Below, piece after piece: positions 19,836-31,568 of a DNA stretch of 64,000 bases. Position 1 is the first letter of the stretch, and every line of letters begins with the position of its first letter. The translations under genes and the position numbers were made by a program. Below the pieces are notes generated by a model. That model was not told the origin of the DNA. It did not search any database and was given only the letters and a program-made list of their open reading frames with translations. The DNA is taken from NCBI RefSeq assembly GCF_029931775.1, contig NC_079318.1, forward strand, positions 75,551,614 to 75,615,613, written 5' to 3'. The DNA comes from Euleptes europaea (lineage: Eukaryota > Chordata > Lepidosauria > Squamata > Sphaerodactylidae).

Positions 19836-21122
19836 GTGGCCCCTGTGGTAGCTTTGAAATTCCAGATTACGTGTTCGGAATCCCAGTCATGGAACTCTAC
19901 TGTCAGGTGGAATTCGGCCTTCACTTGCCCATGTTTTTTTTCGGAGGAGGGAAAAGTTAGAATTGATATGAAATTTGACGTTGAATGCTTCATCACACTA
20001 ATTGTTCATTTGTTGCAAAGGATCTAGATAACTTTCCCCCAGGTCCCTATGCTTCTGCTACAGATAATATTTTATTGCTTGGAAAATGTGACACCTCTCC
20101 TCCCAAACACAAATCTAAGAAGTAGAACCATCGTCATTCTCAGTGCTGTGCAGCTTGTGGGTTCGTAGTGCCACGGGCACTTACCGGATAGCAATTGAGA
20201 TCACTGTGATAGACATCAGGTAACTACTCCCCACCTTAAACTGTTCAGCTTAGTCCTGTCAATGTTAAGCACATTTAAGCCCCAGATCCAAGCATTCATA
20301 TGCGTTTGGTCACATTTTCTATGGTGCTAAAGTGTGAGTCTTGTGTAGCTTTTCCTGTAGCTTTTCCAAATGAAAGTGACCTTCTTCTTGTTTCTTCTGC
20401 AGCAATGCCCTGCCACTTTGTGAGGACGGTTCTGTTTTCTACAGAGGTATGGATAAGATACACCTCTTAGGACAACTCACATCCACACAATAACCAGATC
20501 ACAGGCTCTAACCTGCTGTAATCCCTAGACCACATCTCTGCAGTGCTGCTGCCTGCCCAGTGAACCTCAAATTATATGCTTCTGCTTTGGGTTCTGTTTT
20601 ATTTCCTGTATATCGTACTTTACAGTAATCACTCTTGAATTCCGTTCGACTTATTTATCTATCATTTTGATATCTTGCCTTATCTTCTTAGACTCGAGGT
20701 GGCTGATAAAGCAACAAGAAGTTGCAACATTAACAAGTCCATTAACAAGATAAAAACAACACTCAGGTGGAAAATGCAGCCAGATTTACCTTCTACTAAA
20801 TGCCCTTTGAAATGAAAGGACATGCCTTTCTGAATGTAGTGAGTGGAGCCGCCCCCACACCAACTCAGGTAGTCCCTTCTACAGATCTGGACTCACCATA
20901 GAAAATTCCTGTGGCCTGTTGCTTTTTGGACAATCCTAAGGCAGGGCACCACCAGGAGATGGCTGTCTGAAGAGTATAGCAGGTATGCAGGAGTATCTGC
21001 AAACAGGTGGTGCTATCTCTGCCACCCTTAATGAAAAGCAGTAGCAAGAATAGCCACAGCAACGCCACCTCCTCAGGTGATCCACAAAATTGATCGGTGC
21101 TGAACTGATGGAAGGCAATTGA
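19836..21122. other. Intronic stretch, mostly unrecognised
   Basis: 20640-20830 may be a worn SINE 3' end (TTATTTATCTATC, CTCGAGGTGGCTGATAAAGC). Nothing else is supported. Confidence 0.4.
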
Positions 21123-21357
21123 TAGGGTTGCCATCTTTGGATTGGGAAATACCTGGAGATTTGGAGGGTGGAGCCTAGGAAGGGTGGAGTTTGGGGGGGG
21201 GACCTCAGCAGGGTATAATGCCATCGATTCATTGGGTCACCATTGGGTCCACCCTCCAAAGCAGCTATTCTCTCCAGGGGAAATGATCTTGGTCATCTGG
21301 AGATCAAGTGTTAATAGCGGGAGATCTCCAGGTGCCACCTGGAAGTTGGTAATCCTA
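21123..21357 (+). mobile_element. hAT MITE, second subfamily
   Basis: TAGGGTTGCCATCTTTGG to GTTGGTAATCCTA, with the CTCAGCAGGGTATAATGCC internal block. Flanks GCAATTGA (21115-21122) and GCAACCAA (21358-21365) differ only by transitions, consistent with an old 8-bp duplication. CATTGGGTCAC is duplicated inside. Confidence 0.75.
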
Positions 21358-21657
21358 GCAACCAACATTGTGCCCACACCCATTATAAGGGGACTGGGTT
21401 AAATGCCCAGGACTGCCTGTCTCTCATTTTCTGAGAACACTGCTTGGTGTTCATCTAACCAAATTTCATCTTACCATCTGAAAGGGGGCAATCTTGGGAA
21501 AGTGGCTGTTGGCATGCTGAGAACGCCATGTCAAGAGAACAAGGAACAGCCTGATGAATGGCATACTCAGCTTACCCCAGAAAGAAAAAGACACACCCTT
21601 GTTCCTCAAGAGTTTCTTGACTGAGACCCAGACTTTGAAGCACTGTGTTGTCTGAAA

Positions 21658-21730
21658 GCATTGTGCAGGGGGTTGGACTAGATGACCCTGGTAGTCCCTT
21701 CCAACTCTATGATTCAATTCTATGGGAGTT
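21658..21730 (+). mobile_element. CR1 LINE 3' terminal scrap
   Basis: GCAGGGGGTTGGACTAGATG, CTTCCAACTCTATGATTC and ATTCTATGG are the last bases of the same CR1 subfamily as at 19167, on the opposite strand. Confidence 0.8.
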
Positions 21731-21904
21731 CACTAGGGCTGAAGTCCCACATGCCACTTATTTATTTAAAACATTCCCATGCCACCTTTCCACCCAGCTT
21801 ACTGGCCACAAGGTGGCAAACCTTCAAAACCATTAAAAAATGTGTTGAAATACATAGTATGAAAACAATTTAAAACAACAATTAAACAAAACATATACAC
21901 AGAA

Positions 21905-22142
21905 GGAGCCATGGCCTGAATAGCCCAGGCTAACCTGATCTCATCAGATCTCAAGAGCTAAGCAGAGTTGATCCTGGCAAGTATTTGGAAGGGAGACCTC
22001 CAAGGAATACCACTGTTGTGACACAGAGGCAGGGAATGGCAAACCACCTCTGAATGTCTCTTGCCTTGAAAATCCCACTAGGGGTCACCATAAGTAAGTA
22101 GTGATATGACGGCACAAACAAACAAACAAACAAACAAATAAA
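21905..22142 (+). mobile_element. 5S-rRNA-headed SINE with (AAAC)n tail
   Basis: GGCTAACCTGATCTCATCAG, then TATTTGGAAGGGAGACC, CTTGCCTTGAAAATCCCAC, a BovB-type tail and six AAAC/AAAT units. The phrase CAAACAAACAAACAAATAAA is the terminal repeat. Confidence 0.85.
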
Positions 22143-22643
22143 TAGGAGGGTCAGTGACAGAATGCCAGGTGAAACAGATCATTCTCCTTCAAGTTCTCCT
22201 TCTCTCAGAACCTCTCCTGCTGTTGTGTGAAAAAGAGAAGGGTGCTTCTAAATGTTATTTCTTTCAGCTGTCTGGATAGACCAAAAGCTGTATAAATAGA
22301 GCTGCCACCTGAATGCCCCCCAAATACGGACAGCAATGTGAGATTGTAAGAAAACAATCTACTTTATTAGAATATACCATCCTTGCAATATATGCTTTTT
22401 TGCAGTTACGGGGCATCTCTTGACAAGGAACATTTTAATACTAAATAAGGAACAGTTCCTTGAAGGAACAAGTGGCAAGTCTTCCTACAGGAAGGAAGGG
22501 CCACAGTTGTATTTCTACCTTCTTAAGCTTTTACAAGGTACATGTAAGTTTTGGTCTAGCACAGAATCTGGTTTCAGTACTGTGTGTGTGTGAATATTCT
22601 GTTTGCAGCATCTGCTGCTGTTGGATTACTGATATTATGATAC

Positions 22644-23159
22644 TGTAGTGCCCAAATATATAAGGGCTAGTATAAAACTATACTATATGCACACATATAT
22701 ACCCATAGATATGTTTGGGAATGTTGGCATCCACAACTATAAGATGCCAACAGATTACACTTGCTTGCCTGGTACTGCCTCTCACCAGTAGAGAGAAAGC
22801 TGTCTTTAAATTACCTCTAACCTTAGGAATGTAGTTTCTGTTTCCTAGCTCACAAGATCAAGCACTCGCTCAGTGACACCTTCAGGCAATATCTATAGGC
22901 TATGCTAATTAACATGGAGTAGACACCTAACGTGTATTGGTGCTTTTGTGTATCAATCTGCTTGTAAGCAGCTATGGGCCTGCCCCATTCTAATGCATAA
23001 ATGATGCTGACCTTCCTTTGTACCTTTGTGAGTAACCCTGTGCCTTATCTGTGGTTCTCACCCAGCTGTGTTTAGCTAAATAAAGAACTGTTTGCTTTTA
23101 AACTTAACCTCCTCCTTGCTGTCTGTTCATTGGACTCTATGAGACATCCAGGCACTTCA
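22644..23159 (+). mobile_element. Solo LTR of an endogenous retrovirus
   Basis: A 516-bp unit begins TGTAGTGCC and ends GGCACTTCA, short inverted ends of LTR type. It has an AATAAA signal at 23079-23084 followed by a T-rich and TGTCTGTTC run, as in a U3-R-U5 layout. No internal viral sequence or partner LTR is present in the window, so it is a solo LTR fossil left by recombination. Family is uncertain (gammaretrovirus-like ERV1 is my guess); age unknown, moderate. Confidence 0.6.
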
Positions 23160-24644
23160 GTACTAAGTTAAATACAGAATCGGAGGTGAACCCAGTTAGC
23201 TGCTTAGGGCTGTCTACTTAAGAGTAGGTATGTAACATTAACAATGGAGAGCCCATCCCCTTGAGTGATCACAACTTCCCACTTGTTTGTCGTAAGGGGC
23301 AAGAATTTCCATGGTAAAAGGCCAGCCTGAGATCCAGCCCTGCATATATTAGAAGGGTCTTGGAGGACCAAGTCAAAGGTCCATCCTTTCTCACAGATTC
23401 TGATGGACCATCTCTGTTATAAGCCAAGGAACCCACATGATCACAGGTTTGTTTAGTGGAGACCATCAAAGGCAGCTGATCCTACACTGTGGAACCCCTT
23501 CCCCAACAGCTTGGCTTAGACCCTTCACAACAGGCCTTCTGATGTCAAGATCCACTTTGAGAAGACCTGTTGCTTTTATCCCTGGCTTTTATTTGTCTGG
23601 TTTTAAGTGTTGGTAGTTTAATGTGCTGCCAATGTTTATTAACGGCTTTTTTAGTTCTACACTCTAACCACTACACCTCGCTGCCTCTCGGGTTCACAAG
23701 TTAATTATGCACAGAGTGAACAAGTCATTTCTTCCCTCTGTCCTGGATCTACTACATATCAATTTCATTAGGTGATCCTCAACTTGTAGAGTTTTGGGGT
23801 TGGAAGAATTTTTCCTTCTATGCACTTTTACTAAACCTGGCATAATTTTCCACACCTCTTCCTTGTTTCCACCCTCTTGCCAGTCATCCTTTCTCCTTCA
23901 GTTTCATAAAACTCATGGGTTCAATCCTTTTCGAACAAAGAAAAGTGGCACCACATACTTAGAAGCTGAGAGATCTAATTGTATCGGCAATAATTGGAAA
24001 GAACAGAGAGGAAAAACAATTAATAAATAATAATAAAGCAGTAAGGGTGTATCAAATTGAGGACATTTGTACATGAGAATGTTGACAATTTGTATTTTAA
24101 CTGCCTCCAATCATCATCATGTAAAAACTGTTATAAGCTTATATCCACAGTCATTATAACAACAATTGATAGTGTTCCTAAATCTCTGCAATATCAAATG
24201 GTAATTTTAAAATGGGGGAACCATAAAAAAATAAAGCTTTAAAAACCCATAGTTCCCTGTAATGGCAACTCCCACACAAATTGGTAGTAATAAAAAAGAA
24301 ATATTACCCGCAGATAAATTAATAAATAAAACTATATTTCCTAGCAGATTCACATAAGGTTCCCAATGGACAAACTATTCAACTCCCCAATGAAAGGATT
24401 ATTTTCCCCATAGCTCTCCCAACAACTGTATAACTTGTCTTACTTGAAATGAGTCTCATTTGAAACACTCAGATTCCTCTGCATTAATAGTATGGTTTGG
24501 GCCCAACATACCTGAAGATGCCTATAACATCTAAGACAAGACAGCAACACGCTCTGAAATGTCATGCCCAGGAGCTATGGCAGGAATGGAAGGCGATGCA
24601 AAAAGGTGCCTTTGGTGGCTGCTCCCTCACCATTGGACATTCAC
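23160..24644. other. Intronic stretch without recognised features
   Basis: AT-rich and without a recognised exon or repeat family; open frames are short. Confidence 0.45.
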
Positions 24645-24905
24645 CAAAGTCATTATTGACCCATGGGGTGATGTCACATCCCAACATTTACTAGGCAGAC
24701 TATGTTTATAGGGTGGTTTGCCATTGCCTTCCCCAGTCGTCTACCCCCAGCAAGCTGCGTACTCATTTTACTGACCTTGGGTGGAAGGCTGAGTCAACCT
24801 TAAGCCGTCTACCTGAAACCGACTTCCGTCGGGATCGAACTCAGGTTTTGAGCAGAGCTTTGACTGCAGCACGGCAGCTTACAACTCTGCGCCACGGGGC
24901 CAGCC
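24645..24905 (-). mobile_element. tRNA-headed SINE, GCCCCATGGCGCAG family
   Basis: The minus strand opens GGCCCCGTGGCGCAGAGTTG, then GAGTTCGATCC (B box), GTCGGTTTCAGGTAGACGG and TGGGTCAATAATGAC. The CRE-like word has decayed to TGATGTCA. Confidence 0.85.
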
Positions 24906-25087
24906 AATTTACTATCAGACTGAGTGATGATATGGCCTGTTCCCCAGGCTCTCAAAGCATTCCACTGCACAAACTTGCTCATTGTTACAACGGTCCTGTA
25001 AAGCAGGCTACTATTACCCAGTGGTTTACCAGCAATCTGGAGGAGAAATGCCCTGTCCCTTTAAGAGAGGCTTACTGGGATGTTCAT

Positions 25088-25680
25088 CATCATCATTTGT
25101 TTATTACGGTCAAAGACCAGTTTTTACAAAAAGAGATATCATAATAATTAAAACAGAATGTCTGATATTTGCTCAATAAATCGTAAATTTAGTTACAACA
25201 GCTCTTGGTAAAATAGTCTGTTTGACGTAAAAGTCATTTTAACAGCTTCTTCTGCCTTATTGCACATGCCCTAGCACAAAATCTTGCAACCTGATAGGTA
25301 ATATCTTTAACAGAATCATCTAATAATAAAGTGGTATAGCGAACTCTGTCTCTATCTGGGAAGCTAGACAAAATTGGATCAATGAGCGTTTTGCGTATGT
25401 CTTGATAAAATGGGCAGTGTAATAGCACATGTTCAACCGTTTCCACCATTCCAGATTGGCATGGACAGAGGTGGAATACTGGGATGTTGTTTACCAGCTT
25501 TGTCTCTGTGTGAACATAAAAGGGGATCAAGAAGCCCCTGTGGAATGCCACGGCCAGCTCCACAGAGACATGGGAGGGTAATCTGAATAACAATTGCAGA
25601 TGAGGTACCACGGCGTGTGTCAGGCCACCTGGGGAGGTGATGGCTGGCCTGAATTGAGGGGCTTCCAGTACATTAGTCAC
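25088..25680 (-). mobile_element. LINE ORF2 C-terminus and 3' UTR, clade unassigned
   Basis: A 148-codon minus-strand frame (25234-25680) ends with CPCQSGMVETVEHVLLHCPFY, a CX1CX(8-10)HX(4)C knuckle-like motif found near the C-terminus of several non-LTR reverse transcriptases (I, R1, L2-like, Vingi). GTAAAAACTGGTCTTTGACCG and a (ATG)n run near 25088 form the 3' end. I cannot place it in a clade by eye. It is 5'-truncated but open, so possibly young. Confidence 0.7.
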
Positions 25681-25912
25681 TGCACAACATTAGCTGTAGA
25701 GAGAAACGGTTCACACAGCTTGCTGTGCATTTTATCTTAATGGATGCCACCTTGCTGCTGGCAATGTGGAGTCTCTATGCACTCTTCAGTTGCAGGAGGC
25801 AGGCACCGCAGCCCTCATTTTCTTTCCAAGTGGAAAGGGTTTGGGTGGCTTCCTTAGGGCCTAACTAGGCATCACATGATCCTTAAATCCCCCCCCCCCC
25901 GGGATGCTATGA

Positions 25913-26287
25913 GGACTTTTGATCAGATGGATGCTGCGAGTTCCATGCTGGGAACTCAGCTCCTGTGCGTGCAGGAGCCTGGTTTTGATTGAGCTTGAGG
26001 CATACATGGATAGGATGCATAAGCCTCCCCACATGCTGATTTTCTTCCCTGAAATGACCCCAGAGAACTTCTATTTGCCTCTTTGGGGAAACCTATGTGT
26101 AGCATCACTTGCAAATTTCCCCAAGGGAGCAAAGAGCAGCTCACTGCTGCCATTTTAGATCAGCGAGGAGGGAGGCTGAAGACCCTTATTCTTATGTGCT
26201 CAACAGCTTGTTCTGAATCAGGTCTGTGTGCACTTAGGAACTGAGCTGCGAGTATGGAACTCAAGACACATCTGATCAAAAGTGCTT
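25913..26287. mobile_element. MITE with ~50-bp imperfect inverted ends
   Basis: ACTTTTGATCAGATG near the left (25914) is matched by CATCTGATCAAAAGT near the right (26264). The match continues inward through GAGTTCCAT and CTCAGCTCCT. No clear target duplication. Superfamily unknown. Confidence 0.5.
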
Positions 26288-26327
26288 ATGGTGGACCCAG
26301 AGAAGATGAGAGGATAACGTAATGTAT

Positions 26328-26680
26328 TGTTAGGGTTGCCAACATGGGAGACTTGGGGGGTGATGGTGGACACTCACCAAAATGGCATCCTGCAGCACTG
26401 CAACATCACGTTCAGCCCCAGAACCAGAAGAGATGTCACTGTGTTTCACAACACTCAAGGATTTCCCTGAAACTCTGTGGCAAAAGCCATCGAGTTTTGT
26501 GGGAATAGAGTGTCCCGTGATACAGTGGCATCACTTCCAGTTATGTAGCCAGAAGTGGTATTGTGGGGCACCATTTTGGTCCTCCATTTCCCCCTGCTGC
26601 CCCATTAAGCGGTAGTGGGGACCAAGGCCAAGGGCAGGAAGATCCGTGCCCAAATGGGTAACCTAGTCACCCTCTGTTAG
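26328..26680 (+). repeat. Worn interspersed repeat starting TAGGGTTGCCAACATGGG
   Basis: It starts with the hAT-type TAGGGTTGCCA but continues differently from the 209-bp family (GATGTCACT, CATCACTTCCAG, AGAAGTGGTATTG). A similar phrase occurs at 54490-54715. Probably a related, longer hAT MITE. Confidence 0.35.
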
Positions 26681-26704
26681 ACACTAGCAATCTATCTATA
26701 AATT

Positions 26705-26778
26705 TTATCCGATCCTTCCTCTAAGGAACTCAGGGCAGTATACATTGTTCCCCCCAACTTGTCCTTGCAGTAACTTTG
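26705..26778 (-). mobile_element. tRNA-headed SINE, 3' part (split by insertion)
   Basis: ATTTTATCCGATCCTTCC and CAGGGCAGTATACATTG are the worn 3' half of a minus-strand SINE that resumes at 27007. Confidence 0.5.
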
Positions 26779-26994
26779 TGTGTGTGTTAAGTGCAGTCAA
26801 GTTGCAGCTGACTTATGGCAACCCAGTAGGGTTTTAAAGGCAAGGGACTAGCAGAGGTGGTCTGCCATCACCTTCCTCTGAATAGCGACCCTAGTATTCC
26901 TTGGTGGTCTCCCATACAAGTACTAGCCAGGACTGACCTTGCTTAGCTTCTAAGATCTGATGAGATCAGGCTACACGGGGCCATCCAGGCCAGG
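26779..26994 (-). mobile_element. 5S-rRNA-headed SINE, nested, with 12-bp TSD
   Basis: The minus strand has TAGCCTGATCTCATCAGATC, GTACTTGTATGGGAGACC and TTGCCATAAGTCAGCTGC with an (AC)n-type end. Flanks GCAGTAACTTTG (26767-26778) and GCAGGAACTTTG (26995-27006) match 11 of 12. The length of the duplication fits LINE-driven insertion. Confidence 0.9.
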
Positions 26995-27006
26995 GCAGGA
27001 ACTTTG

Positions 27007-27115
27007 AAAGGTAGGTTATATCTAGAGAGAAATTCATTTGCTTGTGGTGAGCTTCATGGCAGAGTGGGGATTTGAACCCAAACCCTACTCTCACATTCCA
27101 ACTGTAACAGCACAT
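27007..27115 (-). mobile_element. tRNA-headed SINE, 5' part (split)
   Basis: Minus-strand GGGTTTGGGTTCAAATCCCC (B box) and ACTCTGCCATGAAGC form the head side of the older SINE interrupted at 26779. Confidence 0.55.
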
Positions 27116-27318
27116 TGGTTCTCCTCTTTTTTGTCAGTGTGCTGCTCAGCAAATGCTTTAGCCAATACATACAGTGTATGAAAAGAAGCCCGTCTGTACT
27201 TACAGAGGACCTGCCCTTGGACTGATGGGCTTCAGAAGGAGTATGCCGGTTTAGTTGCATCACCTCAGCCCCTAAGCAGCTCACCTGTACACAGGCAAGA
27301 AGGGCTTACCCTAGAGAC

Positions 27319-27515
27319 CCGGGATGCTGGTTGGGTGACAGGGCATCTGTTTTGCATGCAGAAGGTTCCAGGTTCAATTCCTGGCATCTCCAGTTCATAG
27401 GATCAGGTAGAAGCTGATGCGAAAGACCTCTGAGAGTCTGAAGAGTTGCTTCCAGTCAGGGTTGACAATACCAACTTTGATAAACCAATGGTCTATAAGG
27501 TATCTCCCTATGTTC
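27319..27515 (+). mobile_element. tRNA-headed SINE, GTGGCTCAGTGGTAGAGC family, worn
   Basis: GCATGCAGAAGGTTCCAGG and GTTCAATTCCTGGCATCTCC (B box) are clear; the A box is damaged. AAAGACCTCTGAGAG and GACAATACCAACTTTGATAA follow, as in the copies at 41365. Confidence 0.75.
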
Positions 27516-27927
27516 ATGCGACTGAATTCTGCAGCACACACACACACCCTGTTCTACTCAAAAAGCCCTCATTTAAATTCTGAGTCACTTTTATACAAAT
27601 TGAATCCGTGGGTTTTTATTTTTGTGCCATTTTCTATTTCCTTGTGCTTATTGTTCTGTTAAAATGAACATATTTCTCTGCATTATTTAGGGCGTGAAAG
27701 AATAAAACGGACCCTTAACACTGGCAACATAATTGGGTGGAAGGCTCACGTTGATGACATATGAAAACAAAAGAGAGGGATGACTATAAAGCAGGCAGGG
27801 AAATTCAGCGTGTGTGTGTAGGGTCAATACCACCCAAACCTCCTCAATGGCTCCACAAGGCCACCAACCCTGTTCGTGCTGTAAGTAAAAGAGTCCAGTA
27901 GAGAACAAGGTGTAAGTGCTTCACTCG

Positions 27928-28111
27928 TAGGGTTGCCAACTCCAGGTTGGGAAATACCTGGAGATTTTGAGGGAGTAACCTGAGGAGGGAGGGGTTTGGA
28001 GAGGGGAGGGACTTAGAGGCCATTTTCTCCAAGGGAACTGTTCTCTGTCACTGGGAGATCAGGTGTAATAGCAGGAGATCTCCAGCCACCACCTGGAGGT
28101 TGGCAGTCCTA
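27928..28111 (+). mobile_element. hAT MITE with TSD, internally deleted
   Basis: Flanks TTCACTCG (27920-27927) and TTCACTTG (28112-28119) match 7 of 8. The ~20 bp around ATGCCATAGAGTCC are missing. Confidence 0.85.
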
Positions 28112-28325
28112 TTCACTTGGGAGGCTTGGAAGTGTGGGTGAAGGGAAGAGAGCCAACTGCCTGTGCTTCCCTTCAGCTACAGATCCACCCAGAAGGAGAA
28201 AATTAGCTACAGAGGGTCTGTGGCATCCAAACTTAATCTTCACATGGTGTATGTATGTACCTGGACCTGTAAAAGATCTGGGCAGGAATGGAGGAGGATT
28301 GCATTGGGGGAAATGGCACAAATGG

Positions 28326-28430
28326 GGTAAGGTTGCCAACTCCAGGTGGGAAAATTCCTGGAGATTTGGAGGTGGAGTCTGAAGAGGGCTGGGTTTGGAG
28401 AGGGGAGAGACTTCAGTGCCATAGATAACC
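28326..28430 (+). mobile_element. hAT MITE, left half only
   Basis: TAAGGTTGCCAACTCCAGG to CAGTGCCATAGATAACC, then unrelated sequence; the right half is absent. Confidence 0.7.
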
Positions 28431-28857
28431 TTTCACTGTCCCCAGTAGTGTGGCCTGTAAATACTTTTCTAGCTTTTTCCAGACATATGCTCTGGCAGAG
28501 AGGGACAGATGCATTGTTTTGCTGGGTCACCCAGGTTCATCTATTATCACAATCTGTCTGTAAAAGCACCCAGATTGGTGTCCCTTGAAAGATCACAAGC
28601 AGGCCATGAAAATGTCATACATCTCACAGTGCACCCCACAAGCACTGAGCTTTCAGAAGTAAATCTGAATTCAAATGTGCGTAGGTATTTTTGCCATTAT
28701 AGTTAATAGTCACTAATTCCAGTGTCAGGAATCCAATTTTCCTGCTTTCATGTTTCGGATTTCATGGCCCTGTCTTCTCTAAACTCATCTGATCCTTATT
28801 CTACCTAAACTAGGAGTCATCAGCACACATATCAACAATACCGGAAGTATTGCAGAG

Positions 28858-29160
28858 ACCTGGGCCTTTTAAGCAGGGACTTTTCCCCACGGTCACCCCT
28901 GCTGAGGTGACCTGCTTTGGGGCTTCCTTTTGATTATGCATGCCTTTTCTGACCATCAAAGATTGCCTCGCTCTCCCCACATGTTTTGTCCACATTTTCC
29001 AGATTCTGGCTCATCATCATCTGGAAAACATGGGCAAAATGCACGGGGAGAGCGAGACGAGCTCTGATGGGCAGAAAAGGCATGCATAATCAAAAGAAGC
29101 CCCAAAGCAGTTGGCGGGGGTGACCGCGGGGAAACATTCCTCTATAAAAGGCCCTGGAGC
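28858..29160. mobile_element. Large foldback element, ~145-bp inverted arms
   Basis: Arms 28858-29004 and 29019-29160 are inverted copies at roughly 85% identity around a 14-bp centre. Outer ends are CCTGGGCCTTTTAA and TATAAAAGGCCCTGG; shared inner words include GATTATGCATGCCTTTTCTG and CTCGCTCTCCCC. GCAGAG flanks both sides (28852-28857, 29161-29166), possibly part of a target duplication. Non-coding; family unknown. Confidence 0.75.
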
Positions 29161-29166
29161 GCAGAG

Positions 29167-30909
29167 GTCAAAAGCAAAGAAACAGGATTTGGGAAACTGG
29201 AGCTCTTGCCCTGAATCACGTCAAGACAAATCTGAGTCGCCATCCAGTTAACTGGAATGTTGCACTGCAAGCTGCACTTGTCTGTATTTCTGGAACGGGA
29301 AGTTAACGCAAAGTCTAAATCCTCCTGATGCAAGAGTAGTAGGGAGGAAACAAATTTGTAAGGTGCCGTCAAGAGTGCAGCGCCAAAGTAAGAAAAACTT
29401 TAGCTCAAATAAGCCAGGAATGGCTCTGATAGGTTTTCCCCTTTAGCGTTGGGGAGAAAATAGTCTGTTACATTAAAACAAACACCTGATTAGCAGGAAA
29501 TCTTACACCAAGCCTGGGACGTGACTCACTGGAAGAGGGACTCAGATGAAGGCCAAACTGGCTAAGAAGCGGCTTCCTTCAGAACAGCTGCCTCTGAATG
29601 AGCTCATCAGCAATGGACTCCTCTCTTGCACAGAAGACTTCCCTGCTGTCTGTAGGTCTAGCCTTTCCACAAGCCCTTTTGGACTCGCCGCCTGGTTCCC
29701 TTTTTGGGTTGCAGCTCCTGGCACGGTACCAGAAGGTCTCATGTCTTTTGAGGGCAACAAGAAAGTAATGCTCCCCATTAATGGGGCTTACTCCCAGGAA
29801 AGTGTTCTTAGGCCTGCATGGCTAATCTCTGAAACTCCACACTGCCACATAACAATAGATCTATTAATCACTCTTTCCAATTAATGTGAAATGCTCCCCA
29901 GAATACCACAAATGTACTGCTGTGCTGGTTAACAGCTGCACATCTTCCTCCTGGGACATGCTGGAAATTTTGCTCAGAATCTTCTAAAAAGCCATGGTTA
30001 ACGAAGGTTCAGCTGGCAGCACAATTAGCAAAATTAGCAACCTTTGAAAAAAATAAGTTTCAGTTACTGAATCTGATTGTTTGGAAACTGATAATCCAAT
30101 ATACAGTAAAAAGAATACGAACCGGATGATAAAATTTTGCAATGGTGTTACTTACTGTAATCTTCAATTCCTTTGATGGTGATTAAGTTATACTGTAATT
30201 GTGTTGTATGCATGCTTTAAACAATAATAACCCCCACCCCACCTACTTCCTGCCTTCCTCTCACAGTAGTTTTCACTCTGTATCAATGCTTAACTGATCT
30301 GTACATCTTACTGTCATTATATACACGATTTTAAGCCAAAAACATACTCAAGGGAAAAGCTGAGTGTATCGGTATAACTGAAGAATGATTCAAGTCAACA
30401 TTTGGGTTTTTAGGTGCAGAATATTCCCCATCTGTGGACTGCCGCATGCCTGGCCAATTTAATTAAGGCCCTATGCGCATATTAAGGACTTTGGACACCT
30501 TTGTTGTGAGAAACCCACTGCTCACGCTGTGATTGTTAAATGTGATTCTCCTCTAAGTGTGCTTCTTTTACTCGCAAGCTTGCTATTACTAAGGCAATTA
30601 TGCCACTCTCTCAAGCTCTTATTGGTTAGTTGCTTGCGTCATCACAAGTGACGTGGGACACATTCTTTCACACCTACGTGCCCGAGTGATGGTTGTTTTG
30701 TTTTTGCTTCGGCTGGTCACTTTTTTCTCACATTTTTTAAAATGTTCTTTTGAAGGTGAATGCTTCTCCACTATGCTGCATGACTGTAGGTCTTTGCAAG
30801 CAGGGCCACACTGCTCTCCCACAGCTACGATCCATGCCAACAAAAAGGCTTTTGCACATCATTCATTTGCTCTCTCATACCCTGAAAGAGTGTCATTGCC
30901 ACCATGTGA
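29167..30909. other. Intronic stretch, mostly unrecognised
   Basis: Only a scrap of the palindromic MITE is visible (29775-29815, TAATGGGGCTTACTCCCAGG). No exon is supported. Confidence 0.4.
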
Positions 30910-30917
30910 CCTGGTGA

Positions 30918-31125
30918 TAGGGTTGCCAACCTCCAGGTATTAGCTAGCGATCTCCTGCTATTACAACTGATCTCCAGCCAATAGAGATCAGTTCCCTGAA
31001 GAAAACGGCTATTTTGGCAATTGAACTCTATGGCATTGAAGTCCCTCCCCACTCCAAACCCCACCCTCCTCAGCCTCCGCCCCAAAAACCTCCTGCCAGT
31101 GGCGAAGAGGGACCTGGCAACCCTA
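30918..31125 (-). mobile_element. hAT MITE with perfect 8-bp TSD
   Basis: CCTGGTGA stands at 30910-30917 and again at 31126-31133. The ends are TAGGGTTGCCAACC and GGCAACCCTA. It lies in reverse orientation relative to the 2721 copy and belongs to the GCGAAGAGGGACCTGG subfamily. Confidence 0.92.
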
Positions 31126-31568
31126 CCTGGTGACCTTCATGGCAGAATGGGGATTTGCACCGAGATCTCCCAACACTATACTGGATCTCCCCTTGTATAC
31201 AGGTATATAGAGAAATATTGCTGTAACATACTGTTTGGAATTGGCAGCTTGTGCATAATTCAGCTGCCTGTCCTTTGCTTGGTGTTGGATGCCATATGCA
31301 ATAGACTATTTTTAAAAAATATTCATTGGCTCAACTCAAGGTGCTGCTTCATACTTTTTAAATCCTTTTATTGTCGGGGACTCACATACCTAAAGTCCCA
31401 CTTCTCCTTGCATGAGTACACATGCCAGTTAATAAGCTCTGCCCACTGAACCCTGCCTGGTTTTACCCTTGAGCTGGCAAGCTCATCAGTGGTGCCTCCC
31501 TCATCGGGTAGGGTGGGCTGGCCAAGGATGTATACAAAACTACCTGGCCTTCCAGAGAGCTTGTATGT

